NCBI RefSeq assembly: GCF_018294505.1
Contig: NC_057807.1
Coordinates: 171,903,498 to 171,967,497 of the forward strand
Reading direction: 5' to 3'
DNA length: 64,000 nt
Source: Triticum aestivum
Taxonomy: Eukaryota; Streptophyta; Magnoliopsida; Poales; Poaceae
Shown here: positions 35,141 to 46,656 of the stretch, in pieces
Layout: every line of letters starts with the position of its first letter
Position numbering within the stretch: position 1 is the first letter of the stretch
Notes under the pieces: model-generated
The model's database searches: none
Told to the model about the DNA's origin: nothing
The model's input: the letters and a program-made list of their open reading frames with translations, nothing else
Made by a program: the position numbers and the translations under genes

Positions 35141-38100
35141 TGTAGCGACCCGACCCAAATGGGTCAAGTCTCTGTGCTTACATGTCATCCCTGGATCGGT
35201 ATGCTGACACACACAGTACTCGAGGATTTATAACAGAGGTAAATCACATGTATAAAATAACGTAAATACAATTACCTCAATCCAAAATAGTGGAAGCAAC
35301 AAGGTTGTGGATTCCCATCAACACCAACGGCAAAGTTGAGTATAGGAAATCGTAACCCTAACGTATCACTTACTCGTCGTAAGATCCTGCAACATGAGAC
35401 GTTGCAGCCACAGAGGGTCAGTACATTGAATGTACTGGCAAATTCACACCATAGAGCAATGATGAATAAAGTCTATCACTACATGCATATATGGCTGGTG
35501 GAGGCTCTATGGTTATAATGTTTTTGCGAAAAGCCAATTTTTCCCTACTGCAAAGGAATAAATTTATTTAACTATCATGTTGGTTGTTAAACATTGAGAA
35601 TGGTTGACAGCATTCTCAATCCCAATTAAAAGTACTCATTAAAACCCAACAATATTGATTATAGTAACATGATGAGATTCACAGGAAAATCAAGTACTAG
35701 ATACTCAAGATGTCCATAACCGGGGACACGGCTAATCATGATTAGTTTGTACACTCTGCAGAGGTTTGCGCACTTTTCCCCACATGACTCGATCTCCTCC
35801 GTTTGGATTCTCGCACTACATGGTGTTTGAGAAACGGATGACCGAGAAATAGTCTTTTAGAAGCACTTGCACCTGACGTAGAGGGTAGACCGTACCAACC
35901 TACATCCCCTACATCTGCTAGTCTACCCAGTAAGAGTTCGCACAACTTAGTCAACTATGCTAGAGCCCATAATAGCATGTGGCTGCACACGGAAGTTTCT
36001 AGTTTGAATAATCTCATGATCCCTTTGAGCCTAGGTGGCGGTCCGAAGAAAAATAGGCAAGTCCTGGAAACCCAGGTGCCTAGACAGGCAAGTCCTGGAG
36101 TAACCAGGTGCCTCAATCCACCCAGATGTGTGTTTAAGTTGCCACCTTAAATAAACCATCAATTAACAATCTCACATCTGTCATGGAAATTCTCTCACCC
36201 AATCCACATCTACTAGCATAGTATGGCATAATAAGCAAACGTAGAAGTAACTCCCAAGGGTTTGAAAATAAAACAGGTAATAGGTGCTACCTCAATCTAC
36301 TTCCCAAAACCCACAATTTAATTCAGATCATAATTATGCAATTGTTTGAGGATTGAAACTAATGCATAAAAACTAGGTAATAAGGAAGTATGATCAAAGT
36401 GTGAACTTGCCTGCAATGTTGATGAAGATGATTCGCACTCAACTCCTGATAGTTCTATTCGTCACACTCCGGTCAATCTATCGTGAGCAAGCAATAGTAA
36501 CCACACATAAGGAATCACTCAAAAGATCAGAAAGAACGAAGAGAACAACTCGGAAAACATCAAAACCAAACAAATAACTCTTGCAGCATAAAACAAATTC
36601 TAACAGTACCAATATTATGTGAATTTGGCCTTATCAGAAAGTTTAGTTCAAGAGCTTCGAGTTGCAAAAAGAATCAACTCAAACGGAGTTATAAAACTCA
36701 AGTTACGATCAAACGAAGTTCAAATTCAAATTTGATCTAATTCAAATTTTAAACTTTCAAAAACATGTTTGAGTTGGATTACTTGATAGAGGAGATCGTA
36801 ACGAAGAAGTGGGCGTTGGTTTCATCTAATCTGAATGAACGAGTAAAAAGTTATGGCTATTTGAAAAATCAGGGCCAAGCTGTTTTACGAAATAAAAATA
36901 GCTACGGCTAAGGTCTAATGTATAAATACGTAGACTAATTGATAATCTAATTATTCTATCGTATTAGTCTAAAAATAATAAACTAAAAAAAACTAAAAAA
37001 ATACCTTTATAAGGCAGAGAAAAGACGACTTTGGAGAGAAGAGACAATTTCCAGAAGTCGCGCCGGAGAGGAGAAATATATTTTTCTTAAATGAATCGAG
37101 TCAAACCAAAATATTGATTTAACCCGAATCAGATAATTTTTGGAGGCTCTATGGGTCTATATTTATAGGTGGAAAAGAGGTTTAGGGGTTAAAAGCTAGG
37201 CAATGTGGGACTAAACGTAGATGAAAATATACGAAACACAGATGGGAGGTGCGCCATGGGCCAAAAGGCCTTTAGGCGGTTCGGCCGGCCGCGCACACTG
37301 TAAATTTTTTTTTGAACAATAGAAAAGAAAAAGAAAAACTATGGGGAACAATATGGGGAAGGAATATGGCCCGCTGGGCCTGGCCCATATATTATATAGA
37401 AAAAGAAAAGATGGGGCGCCCGCTGGTACTATGATGCGCACGCCGGCGACAGTTAGTTTCAGGCGCGCGTGCAGTTTTTGTTATTTGTTTTTCTTAAACA
37501 GAAAGCGATAAACTGAAAAACAAAAATGAACCTAAAATTTTATATAGGCATATTATATTTAAAAAATTTCAGACAAATATTTTCTACAAGCTGAACATTT
37601 TCTTAGCATTAAATAAAATTCACACCAATTCAGATAATTCAAAGAGTGCTACTGGTCTAATAAAATCCAATAGAAATCATTATAAAAATACCAAAATGTT
37701 TTCAAATTTATTTCTCTCCAATTTTTTGATGTAGGGAATCATGTTACCCTAATTTCTGTATATTTTATTTTTGGAGAAAAATAATTTGAATAAAACTCAA
37801 ATAACTCCAAATTCAAAAGAACTTTGAATTTAATTCTTTTAAACTCCCAACTCATATTTCATATGTTCTGAAGAAGTCATTTTATCTCCTCTCATGAAAA
37901 TCATTGAGTTGCTTGAAGTTTTATGAATTGGAAATATTTCCAAATGAAATTCAAATATTTTCAAATACCCTTTCATTTAAATGAATGGAAGAAGTCATAT
38001 CATCTTCGCTCAAGGGTTTTGTATTTGAAAAGAATTTGAATTCATGAAGATCAGAAAAGAAAATGAAAGTTTGGGAAAGTCCTTTTATTCCCTCTCATTT

Positions 38101-38212
38101 AACTTTCAAAAAAAAATTGAAATTCACTCAATTTCACACCATCAATCAAACAAACAATCAATCTATCTATTTAGTTATAACATTCCGAAATTTAGAATTT
38201 TGGGATGTTACA
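35141..38212 (-). repeat. Z 3' LTR, complete
   Basis: 3,072 bp. It contains a 27/28-base tandem duplication (36055-36081 and 36086-36113, AGGCAAGTCCTGG...CCAGGTGCCT) that is single in the other LTR (41921-41948). The rest of 35943-38212 aligns closely with 41809-44033. Confidence 0.9.
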
Positions 38213-39399
38213 AACCTACCACCCTTAAAATGAATCTCGTCCTCGAGATTCGGAGAGGCTAGCAAGAAATAGGTTAGGGTAGGGGGTCTTCAGAATCCAT
38301 CGATCGTCTCCGGGGTCTCGGGTGCTACCACCCTTGGAAGCATTGTTACGGTTCCATCAAAACTCATATACTCCATCCATATTCTTGACGGGGCTGGTCT
38401 TCTCAAATTTTCAAAAAAAATTCCTTCTCAGGCTCTTCCGGTAGTGGCATAACCTTTTCCTCATTTCCTCTGTCCTTTCATCTTGGTATGGTTATTCCGA
38501 GACTGGGTCTTCTTAGCTGACGGGTCTGGCGCCAATACTAAACAACTATCGATATCTCATGGTGGTCAACCATTTATGGGTTCTCCTGCAGAAAACGGGT
38601 CTAGGTTGAACCTCACCGTATATCCTACGATTTGCAACAGCTGCCTGGTACAAGGGGAAAATTACTATACCACTCTACAGTTTAAACAAGGATTTGATCG
38701 TCGTCTCTCTACTATAGGTAAGTCTCTCAGATTTACCATCCCACATAGCAAGGCGAATAATAAGAGTAAGTCGGTATGGTGATCAATCCATCCCGCACCC
38801 AAATTATTATCTTGTATATGGTTTAGCGAATCTCGCATTCTAACACTCGGTCATCCTCACAAGCATTGCAGAATTTTGTCTTGTCGATGAACCAAGTTCG
38901 GATAAATCCATTGATTCTGCAAGCCAAACAAACATCTATCAGTCCTTCACAACTCTCAGGATTTGCGTAAACTCCTATAGAATTGTCGGTCGATAAAATC
39001 GTAACTTCCTCCAAGGTTTTTCCTTCAGCACGAGTGTGCTTGCTTCTTGGCAGGTCCTGGGGCCTGTGGGTTATGGCCCATCTCATCACTTGTATACCTT
39101 GAACTCATCATCGAGCAACTGATCATTATTCCAACATTCAACTTCCTAGCATTCTTAAATCCATCCAATCGTACTGTCTTCCTTCTATTGGCACCAAACT
39201 AAGACGTGATTACTCAAACTCATCATGGAATTTCCATTGATCCATATTTCCAACATCATACCTCCTTTATATCCAATAGTAATTCATCTCTTCATCCTCG
39301 TGGAATATCCCACACACCAAGATAAAAACTTATACTTATGAAGTCCATACTCCACTTCGTGGAACATCATTATCCTTTCAAGGGTCAAGCGTCCTTACA
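38213..39399 (-). other. Z 3' end of internal domain: polypurine tract, chromovirus-like end motif, non-coding
   Basis: The minus strand reads CTCGAGGACGAGATTCATTTT then AAGGGTGGTAGGTT directly before the 3' LTR. This is the end-of-pol plus polypurine arrangement of Tekay/Del elements as I remember it; LEDEIHFKGG-like residues are encoded. No clear domain is visible in 38260-39400, though 39089-38823 holds an 88-codon frame of unknown nature. Confidence 0.6.
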
Positions 39400-40560
39400 G
39401 GGGAATATTGGCCATCTCTGCATGGCACTTCTTCAACTGGGAAACCTGAAATACAACATGAACTCCTGACAGTCCTTCGGGTGACTCCAACTTGTTGGCC
39501 ACTTCTTCCATACGCTCCAAACACAGTATGGTCCTACAATTCTCGGGGATAACTTTCCCTTAACTCCAGATCGTTTAACTCCTCGCAAAGGGGACACACG
39601 AAGTCATGCTCTATCTCCAATTTCCTAGACTTCCCCCTTGCGGGTTTTTTTGTGTGAAATACTCTTCTGCCTGGACTGAGCTACCTTCAGTCTATCTCGA
39701 AGCAACTTCACATTCTCTTCTGAATCCTTGATCACATTTGATCCAAACAACTAACGGTCTCCAACTTCATCCTACATCAACGGTGTCTGGCTCCTTCTCC
39801 CATACAAAGTTTAAAAGGGCCATCTTCAAACTGACTTGGTAGCTGTTGTTGTACGAGAACTTTGAGTAAGGTAGATTATCATCCCTACTAGATCCATAAT
39901 TTAGCGCACATGCTCTCAACATGTCTTCTAGAATCTGATTGACTCTCTCGGTCTATCCATCTATCTGCGGATGAAAGGCTATACTGAACTCTAGCCTAGT
40001 ACCCAAAGTGTGGTGCAGCTGATTCCAAAACTTTGAGGTAAACCGTGTTCCTCTATCGATGGTCCTCGGAACTCCATGCAGACATACATCCTGGTCAAAT
40101 ATATCTTGGCCAACTTCGCACTTGTATAGGTGGTTTTCACTGGGATAAATTGAGCCACTTTGTCAAGCGAATCAACTACTAACCAGATAGAATCATGTCC
40201 CGTTCGGGTTCTGGGAAATCCGGTAATGAAATCCATGCCAGGCTTATCCCACTTCTATTCGGGTTTCGGCATAGGCTGTATTAACCCTGCTGGCTTCTGA
40301 TGCTCTCCTTTCACTCTCTCTGGCATACATCACCTACGACTACATACTCCGCAATATCCTTCTTCATACCAGTCCACCAGAAACACTCCTTCAAATCCAA
40401 ATACATCTTGGTGTTTCCACGGCGAATCGAGTATGGGGAGTCATGAGCCTCTTGAAGTATTTACTTCCTGATCTTTGAATTATTGGGAACGTATACTCGG
40501 TCCTCGAACCATAAGATGTCGTTCTCATCCTTACGAAAACCTTTGCTCTTTCCTTTGCTC
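39400..40560 (-). pseudogene. Z integrase relic
   Basis: A broken minus-strand Gypsy integrase. In order: a segment like the N-terminal zinc-binding region (DENDILWFEDRVYVPNN, then FWWTGMKKDIAEYV), the core start MDFITGFPRTRTGHDSIWLVVD (40236 onwards) with the first catalytic Asp, and further down a FHPQIDG-x-TERVNQ segment with the catalytic Glu region, then YSKFSYNNSYQ. Several stops and frameshifts interrupt it. The segment normally holding the second catalytic Asp (VSDRDPRF in relatives) has decayed past recognition. It begins right beside gag relics, so protease and reverse transcriptase were lost between them. Confidence 0.8.
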
Positions 40561-40579
40561 ATCCTCTCAGCAATCTCTT

Positions 40580-41582
40580 GGTCAGCCTTCTGAGCTTCTC
40601 GGATCTATCCCAACAATGTAGACTGAACTTCCATTGCTGCAACAAAACCTTTGGGAACAATCTCCAACCGTAGTTCCCTGAGATCCTCGGCTAACTCCGT
40701 TGGTAATCCTCCGATTATGAGGGTATTCGTCCTTGTTTTCTTTATGGTTGTGTCCTATTTCTCCACAAAGCTTGTATGCACAAGGTTTCTTCATATCATT
40801 TCCATAAGGCCTCAACTTCTGGGACACAAAACGAGACTTTAGAAGAGTCAACTTAAATTCTTCTCAAGTGGTTACTCTTTGCCATCCATTTATGGTTTGG
40901 TACATCCTCCACTTAGTTGGAGCACCTCTTTCAAAACATTGAAGAGCATGCTGGGCCATATCCTTTCCGGCTATAGGGTTATTCTCCATGTGATCCTCCA
41001 TGTTCTGAATCCATTGGTCCATCTCCAATTGACTCATCGGTCCAGATAACATAAGCTCATCTCCATTCATCCTCTATGGGGTCCAAGGGTTTGGGGTGGG
41101 ATAAGAGAGATAGAGAGGGATGCACACAGTACAAACAAAAGTTTTAAAAAGGCAGATTTTATTGTGGCTGTTGGAAAAACATCAAACAAATGACAGCTCA
41201 CAATCGTCGCATCTAACGTAGGTATATAATAGGGGTTGGGTCTTCTAAGGGTCTATAGATCTCAACATCATCAAACTCTTCAAGTCTTGTTCATGTCTCC
41301 GATGGCATCTTCCGATCATGCTTGTCCTTCTCAAATTCTTTTGCCAAATCATCTCTATTAACACGAAGTCTCTTAGTGACATCCTTTAATATTTCTGGAG
41401 TTGGGTTCCAACTTCTGGGTTTCAACATCCTTGGCATGAACCATGGTCCTAATGTCCTTTAGTTCCCGACAAATCTCCGATGTCTCGAGTTTTTGCTCCT
41501 CCAGCTTGGCTACTTTCAGCTTCAAGGTCCTGATTTCTTCACAAAATGCTCCCTTATCAAATACAGCTTTCTGAAGGTCCAT
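40580..41582 (-). pseudogene. Z gag relic
   Basis: Minus-strand pieces: a charged coiled-coil-like frame (41582-41373), a capsid-like segment MDQWIQNMEDHMENN...ALQCFERGAPTKW (41070-40864), and RFVSQKLRPYG followed by a degraded zinc knuckle CAYKLCGEIGHNHKE (40851-40582). Frames are disjoint. The assignment rests on weak Retrotrans_gag resemblance plus the knuckle and the position upstream of integrase. Content between 41583 and 41808 is unrecognised. Confidence 0.55.
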
Positions 41583-41808
41583 CTTAAACTTCCTGATGTA
41601 ATACTCCAGATCCTAGTGATACACCGACTAAGGTTAAAACTGCATCCTTTGCTGACAGATGCTCCATCAGCCTTCTACCATTCAATCCTTCCATGCATCT
41701 GCTTGCTTATCTCAGCACGGTGACAATAGCATAAGCGACAATAATACCATGGTCAGCCGTGTCTATGCCCATGTTACTGCCATGAGCTTCATTCCATAAT
41801 TGATATCT

Positions 41809-44033
41809 CAACTTAGTCAACTATGCTAGAGCCCATAATAGCATGTGGCTGCACACGGAAGTTTCTAGTTTGAATAATCTCATGATCCCTTTGAGCCTGG
41901 GTGGCGGTCCGAAGAAAAACAGGCAAGTCCTGGAATAACCAGGTGCCTCAATCCACCCAGATGTGTGTTTAAGTTGCCACCTTAAATAAACCATCAATTA
42001 ACAATCTCACATCTGTCATGGAAATTCTCTCACCCAATCCACGTCTACTAGCATAGCATGGCATAATAAGCAAACGTAGAAGTAACTCCCAAGGGTTTGA
42101 AAATAAAACAGGTAATAGGTGCTAGCTCAATCTACTTCCCAAAACCCACAATTTAATTCAGATCATAATCATGCAATTGTTTGAGGATTGAAACTAATGC
42201 ATAAAACTGGGTAGTAAGGAAGTATGATCAAAGTGTGAACTTGCCTGCAATGTTGATGAAGATGATTCGCACTCAACTCCTGATAGTTCTTTTCGTCACA
42301 CTCTGGTCAATCTATCGTGAGCAAGCAATAGTAACCACACATAAGCAATCAATCAAAAGATTGGAAAGAACGAAGAGAACAACTCGGAAAACATCAAAAC
42401 CAAACAAATAACTCTTGCAGCATAAAACAAATTCTAACAGTACCAAAATTATGTGAATTTGGCCTTATCAGAAAGTTTAGTTCAAGAGCTTCGAGTTGCA
42501 AAAAGAATCAACTCAAGCGGAGTTATAAAACTCAAGTTACGATCAAACAAAGTTCAAATTCAAATCTGATCTAATTCAAATTTTAAACTTTCAAAAACAT
42601 GTTTGAGTTGAATTACTTGATAGAGGAGATCGTAACGAAGAAGTGGGCATTGGTTTCATCTAATTTGGATGAACGAGTAAAAAGTTATGGCTATTTGAAA
42701 AATCAGGCCCAAACTATTTTACGAAAGAAAAATAGCTATGGCTAAGGTCTAATGTATAAATACGTAGACTAATTGATAATCTAATTATTCTATCGTATTA
42801 GTCTAAAAATAATAAACTAAAAAAAACAAAGGAAAATACCTTTATAAGGCAGAGAAAAGACAACTTCGGAGAGAAGAGACAATTTCCAGAAGTCGCGCCG
42901 GAGAGGAGAAATATATTTTTCTTAAATGAATCGAGTCAAACCAAAATATTGATTTAACCTGAATCAGATGATTTTTGGAGGCTCTATGGGTCTATATTTA
43001 TAGGTGGAAAAGAGGTTTAGGGGTTAAAACTTAGGCAATGTGGGACTAAATGTAGACGAAAATATACGAAACAAAGATGGGAGGTGCGCCATGGGCCAAA
43101 AGGCCTTTAGGCGGTTCGGCCGGACGCGCACACTGTAAATTTTTTTTTGAACAATAGAAAAGAAAAAGAAAAACTATGGGGAAGGAATATGGCCCGCTGG
43201 GCCTGGCCCATATATTATATAGAAAAAGAAAAGATGGGGCGCCCGCTGGTACTATGATGCGCACGTCGGCGACAGTTAGTTTCAGGCGCGCGTGCTTTTT
43301 GTTATTTGTTTTTCTTAAATAGAAAGCGATAAACTGAAAAACGAAAATGAAACTAAAATTTTATATAGGCATATTATATTTAAAAAATTTCAGACAAATA
43401 TTTTCTACAAGCTGAACATTTTCTTAGCATTAAATAAAATTCACACAAATTCAGATAATTCAAAGAGTGCTACTGGTCTAATAAAATCCAATAGAAATCA
43501 TTATAAAAATACCAAAATGTTTTCAAATTTATTTCTCTCCAATTTTCTGATGTAGGGAATCATGTTACCCTAATTTCTGTATATTTTATTTTTGGAGAAA
43601 AATATTTTCAATAAAAGTCAAATAACTCCAAATTCAAAAGAACTTTGAATTTAATTCTTTTAAACTCCCAACTCATATTTCATATGTTTTGAAGAAGTCA
43701 TTTTATCTCCTCTCATGAAAATCATTGAGTTGCTTGAAGTTTTATGAATTGGAAATATTTCCAAATGAAATTCAAATATTTTCAAATACCCTTTCATTTA
43801 AATGAATGGAAGAAGTCATATCATCTTCGCTCAAGGGTTTTGTATTTGAAAAGAATTTGAATTCATGAAGATCAGGAAAGAAAATGAAAGTTTGGGAAAG
43901 TCCTTTTATTCCCTCTCATTTAACTTTCAAAAAAAATTCGAAATTCACTCAATTTCACACCTTCAATCAAACAAACAATCAATCTATCTATTTAGTTATA
44001 ACATTCCAAAATTTAGAATTTTGGGTTGTTACA
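41809..44033 (-). repeat. Z 5' LTR, truncated on the inner side
   Basis: Aligns to 35943-38212 from CAACTTAGTCAACTATGC onward. The first ~802 bp of the LTR as read on the + strand (the U5 side on the element's strand) and the primer binding site are missing, so the copy could not be reverse transcribed. Confidence 0.88.
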
Positions 44034-44038
44034 CATTC

Positions 44039-45445
44039 CTTGACAACTTTCAGGGCACATATGTGCGACCACCAGACGCCGATGACCTAAGCCACATAAT
44101 TCAGCAGCCAGACCAATCGGCCAGACAGTTCTGGACACGGTTCTTAACAAAGAAAAATCAAATCGTCGACTGTCCGGATGCAGAGGCCCTCGCAGCCTTC
44201 AAACATAACATCCGCGACGAGTGGCTGGCCCGGCACATAGGACAGGAAAAGCTGAAATCCATGGCAGCCCTCACATCACTCATGACCCGCTTCTGTGCGG
44301 GGGAGGACAGTTGGGTAGCCCGCAGTAACAACCTCAGCAAAAATTTTGGCAGTCCGGACAACAAGGAACGCAATGGCAGGTCGCGTCGTAACAAAAACAA
44401 ACGCCGCGTTAATGGCGATAACACTGAGGATACGGCAGTCAACGCCGGATTCAGAGGCTCTAAACCCGGTCAGCGGAAAAAGCCATTTAAAAGAACTACT
44501 CCGGGTCCGTCCAATTTGGACCGAATACTCGACCGCTCTTGACAGATACATGGCACCACCGAAAAGCCAGCTAACCACACCAACAGGGATTGTTGGGTAT
44601 TCAAGCAGGCAGGCAAGTTAATTGCCGAAAACAATGACAAGGGGCTGCATAGCGATGACGAAGAGGAGACCCGGCCGCCGAACAACAGAGGACAGAAGGG
44701 TTTCCCCCCACAAGTGCGGACGGTAAACATGATATACGCAACCCACATACCCAAGAGGGAGCGGAAGCGTGCACTTAGGGACGTATATGCGATGGAGCCA
44801 GTCGCCCCGAAGTTCAATCCATGGTCCTCTTGCCCGATCACTTTTGATCGAAGGGACCACCCCACCAGTATCCGCCATGGCGGATTCGCCGCATTGGTTT
44901 TAGACCCAATCTTCGGTGGATTTCACCTCACTAGAGTCCTGATGGACGGTGGCAGCAGCCTGAACCTGCTTTATCAGGATACAGTGCGCAAGATGGGCAT
45001 AGACCCCTCAAGGATTAAACCTACAAAGACGACCTTGAAAGGCGTCATACCAGGTGTTGAGGCCAATTGTACAGGCTCAGTCACACTGGATGTGGTCTTC
45101 GGATCCCCGGATAATTTCTGAAGCGAGGAGTTAATCTTCGACATAGTCCCGTTCTGAAGTGGCTATCACGCTCTGCTCGGACGAACCGCGTTTGCAAAGT
45201 TCAACGCAGTGCCGCATTATGCATACCTTAAGCTCAAGATGCCAGGCCCTCGTGGAGTCATCATGGTCAACGGAAACACTGAATGCTCCCTCCGAACGGA
45301 GGAACACACAGCGGCTCTCGCGGCGGAAGTACAGAGCAGCCTCTTAAGGCAATTTTCGAGTCCGGCCGTTAAACGACCAGACATGGCCAAACGCGCCCAG
45401 AGTAACATACATCAAGACCACCTGGCACGTTGCGAGCACGCGTAG
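44039..45445 (+). pseudogene. FB gag-protease, C-terminal part with three stops
   Basis: Continues the FB gag frame after Z, beginning LDNFQGTYVRPP. It carries the rest of the capsid domain (FWTRFLTKKNQIVDCPDAEA), the knuckle and the protease (MDGGSSLNLLYQ; HALLGRTAFAK). TGA at 44540-44542 replaces the first knuckle Cys (TGC in FA). TGA at 45119-45121 replaces CGA, and TGA at 45155-45157 replaces CGC; both lie inside the protease. Otherwise it is collinear with FA to the same C-terminus (SEHA-like end, TAG). Confidence 0.92.
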
Positions 45446-46656
45446 CAATGTGGCCCCAACCCCAGCCCTTGCATGACTGCAAGACTAGCCCTTCGCAAAC
45501 ATCATTACGCTCTGGAGATACCATGGGCATAGGGGGAGGGGCACGACCACGACAGGCCCAGAGTGTGGCTCAACCACACCAGGGGCTCCCAAGTGTGTCG
45601 CTCTTTTTCTTTTCCTTTTTTTCTCTTTTCCACAGGACTCCATTCACCAGAGGCCCTGTCCGGCAGTGGACCTGCCAAACTCACGATGCAACAGCCAGGG
45701 AAGGACAATGGCTACGACGAACACTCAGGTGGTCTCCATTATGAGCATTAAATCTGTTAAATACACCATTCCGCAGCCTACCCCTGGAGGGGGACATGTC
45801 TAATAGTCCAAACCCTTGCCTACCGCACTATTTGTATCATTCTGCACTCATGGCAGAATTCCTTGAACAAACAATGCATCACTTTTCGCTTCTAATTGCA
45901 TTCTTTTTTTACATATATGTTCATTTATGACGTTTTGCATCCGTACACTTTGGTACGGCCGAATACACCAGGGGCTTATGTTCCCCGCATTATGGTATGA
46001 TAAGTCCGAACACTTTCACAAGTGCGGCACCCCGAACTTATAGCACTATATGCATCGGCTCCGAATCATGTCTTGGGTCAATAGTTGGGTTTGCCCGGCT
46101 CCCATGTTTTGGTACCTTACATTCCGTTCTATCGGCTAAGGTAGCACTGGGAGAACCACTGCGATTGATCCCCGGTTGAGCTGGGCGAGCGCCTCAGTGG
46201 AGAAAGCTAAAATAGACCATCATGATAAGGCGAGAGCTGGTCGCTGTTCGAGAGGTCTTTTCGAGTCCCTAAAGACTTATGCTGCATAGAGAGAGGAACC
46301 GGCTTCGTCCGGCCCAGGCGTGGATAGCGCCCCGAACTCGGTCTTCCGAACACTAGGGGCTTCACCGAAATTTAAAATTATAGAATTCTATGGCTAAGTG
46401 AGAGTGTTCAAGCATTATAAGTCCGGTTGCCTTGTTCGTTGTGTTGAGCGCCTCCCTAGATGGACCCAAAAATGGGAACAAGAGCGCTCAAGTTTATCCC
46501 GAACACCCCGGCACTCGTGGCATGGGGGCTGAAGCGAGGACTTGCCATCTCTTAGATTTGATAAACGGCCGCACATAAGGTAATATTTTAAATTAATAAG
46601 CCTTGCTTAGCGCATATGAACAAAGTTTTCAGCGCACAAGATAACACATAGCGAGT
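45446..46656 (+). other. FB non-coding spacer replacing pol
   Basis: Nearly identical to FA 6458-7666, with no coding signal. Pol was lost at the same place in both copies. Confidence 0.7.

Larger units (their letters stand above)
35141..44033 (-). mobile_element. Z: degenerate chromovirus-like Gypsy element in FB gag
   Basis: The left end is TGTAGCGACCC and the right end GGGTTGTTACA. A perfect TSD, CATTC, lies at 35136-35140 and 44034-44038. The FA sequence at the same point is uninterrupted. The left LTR is complete (35141-38212, 3,072 bp). The right LTR (41809-44033) lacks about 802 bp on its inner side together with the primer site. Gag and integrase relics on the minus strand show the element's direction. 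Protease, reverse transcriptase and RNase H are absent. I infer a Tekay/Del-type chromovirus remnant from the LTR ends and the 3' motif. Confidence 0.9.

Noticed and set aside
43865..44542. A 225-codon frame that looks like a gag with a new N-terminus
   Set aside because: Its first part is Z LTR read through the insertion junction into FB gag; it is an accidental fusion with no promoter or conservation argument.
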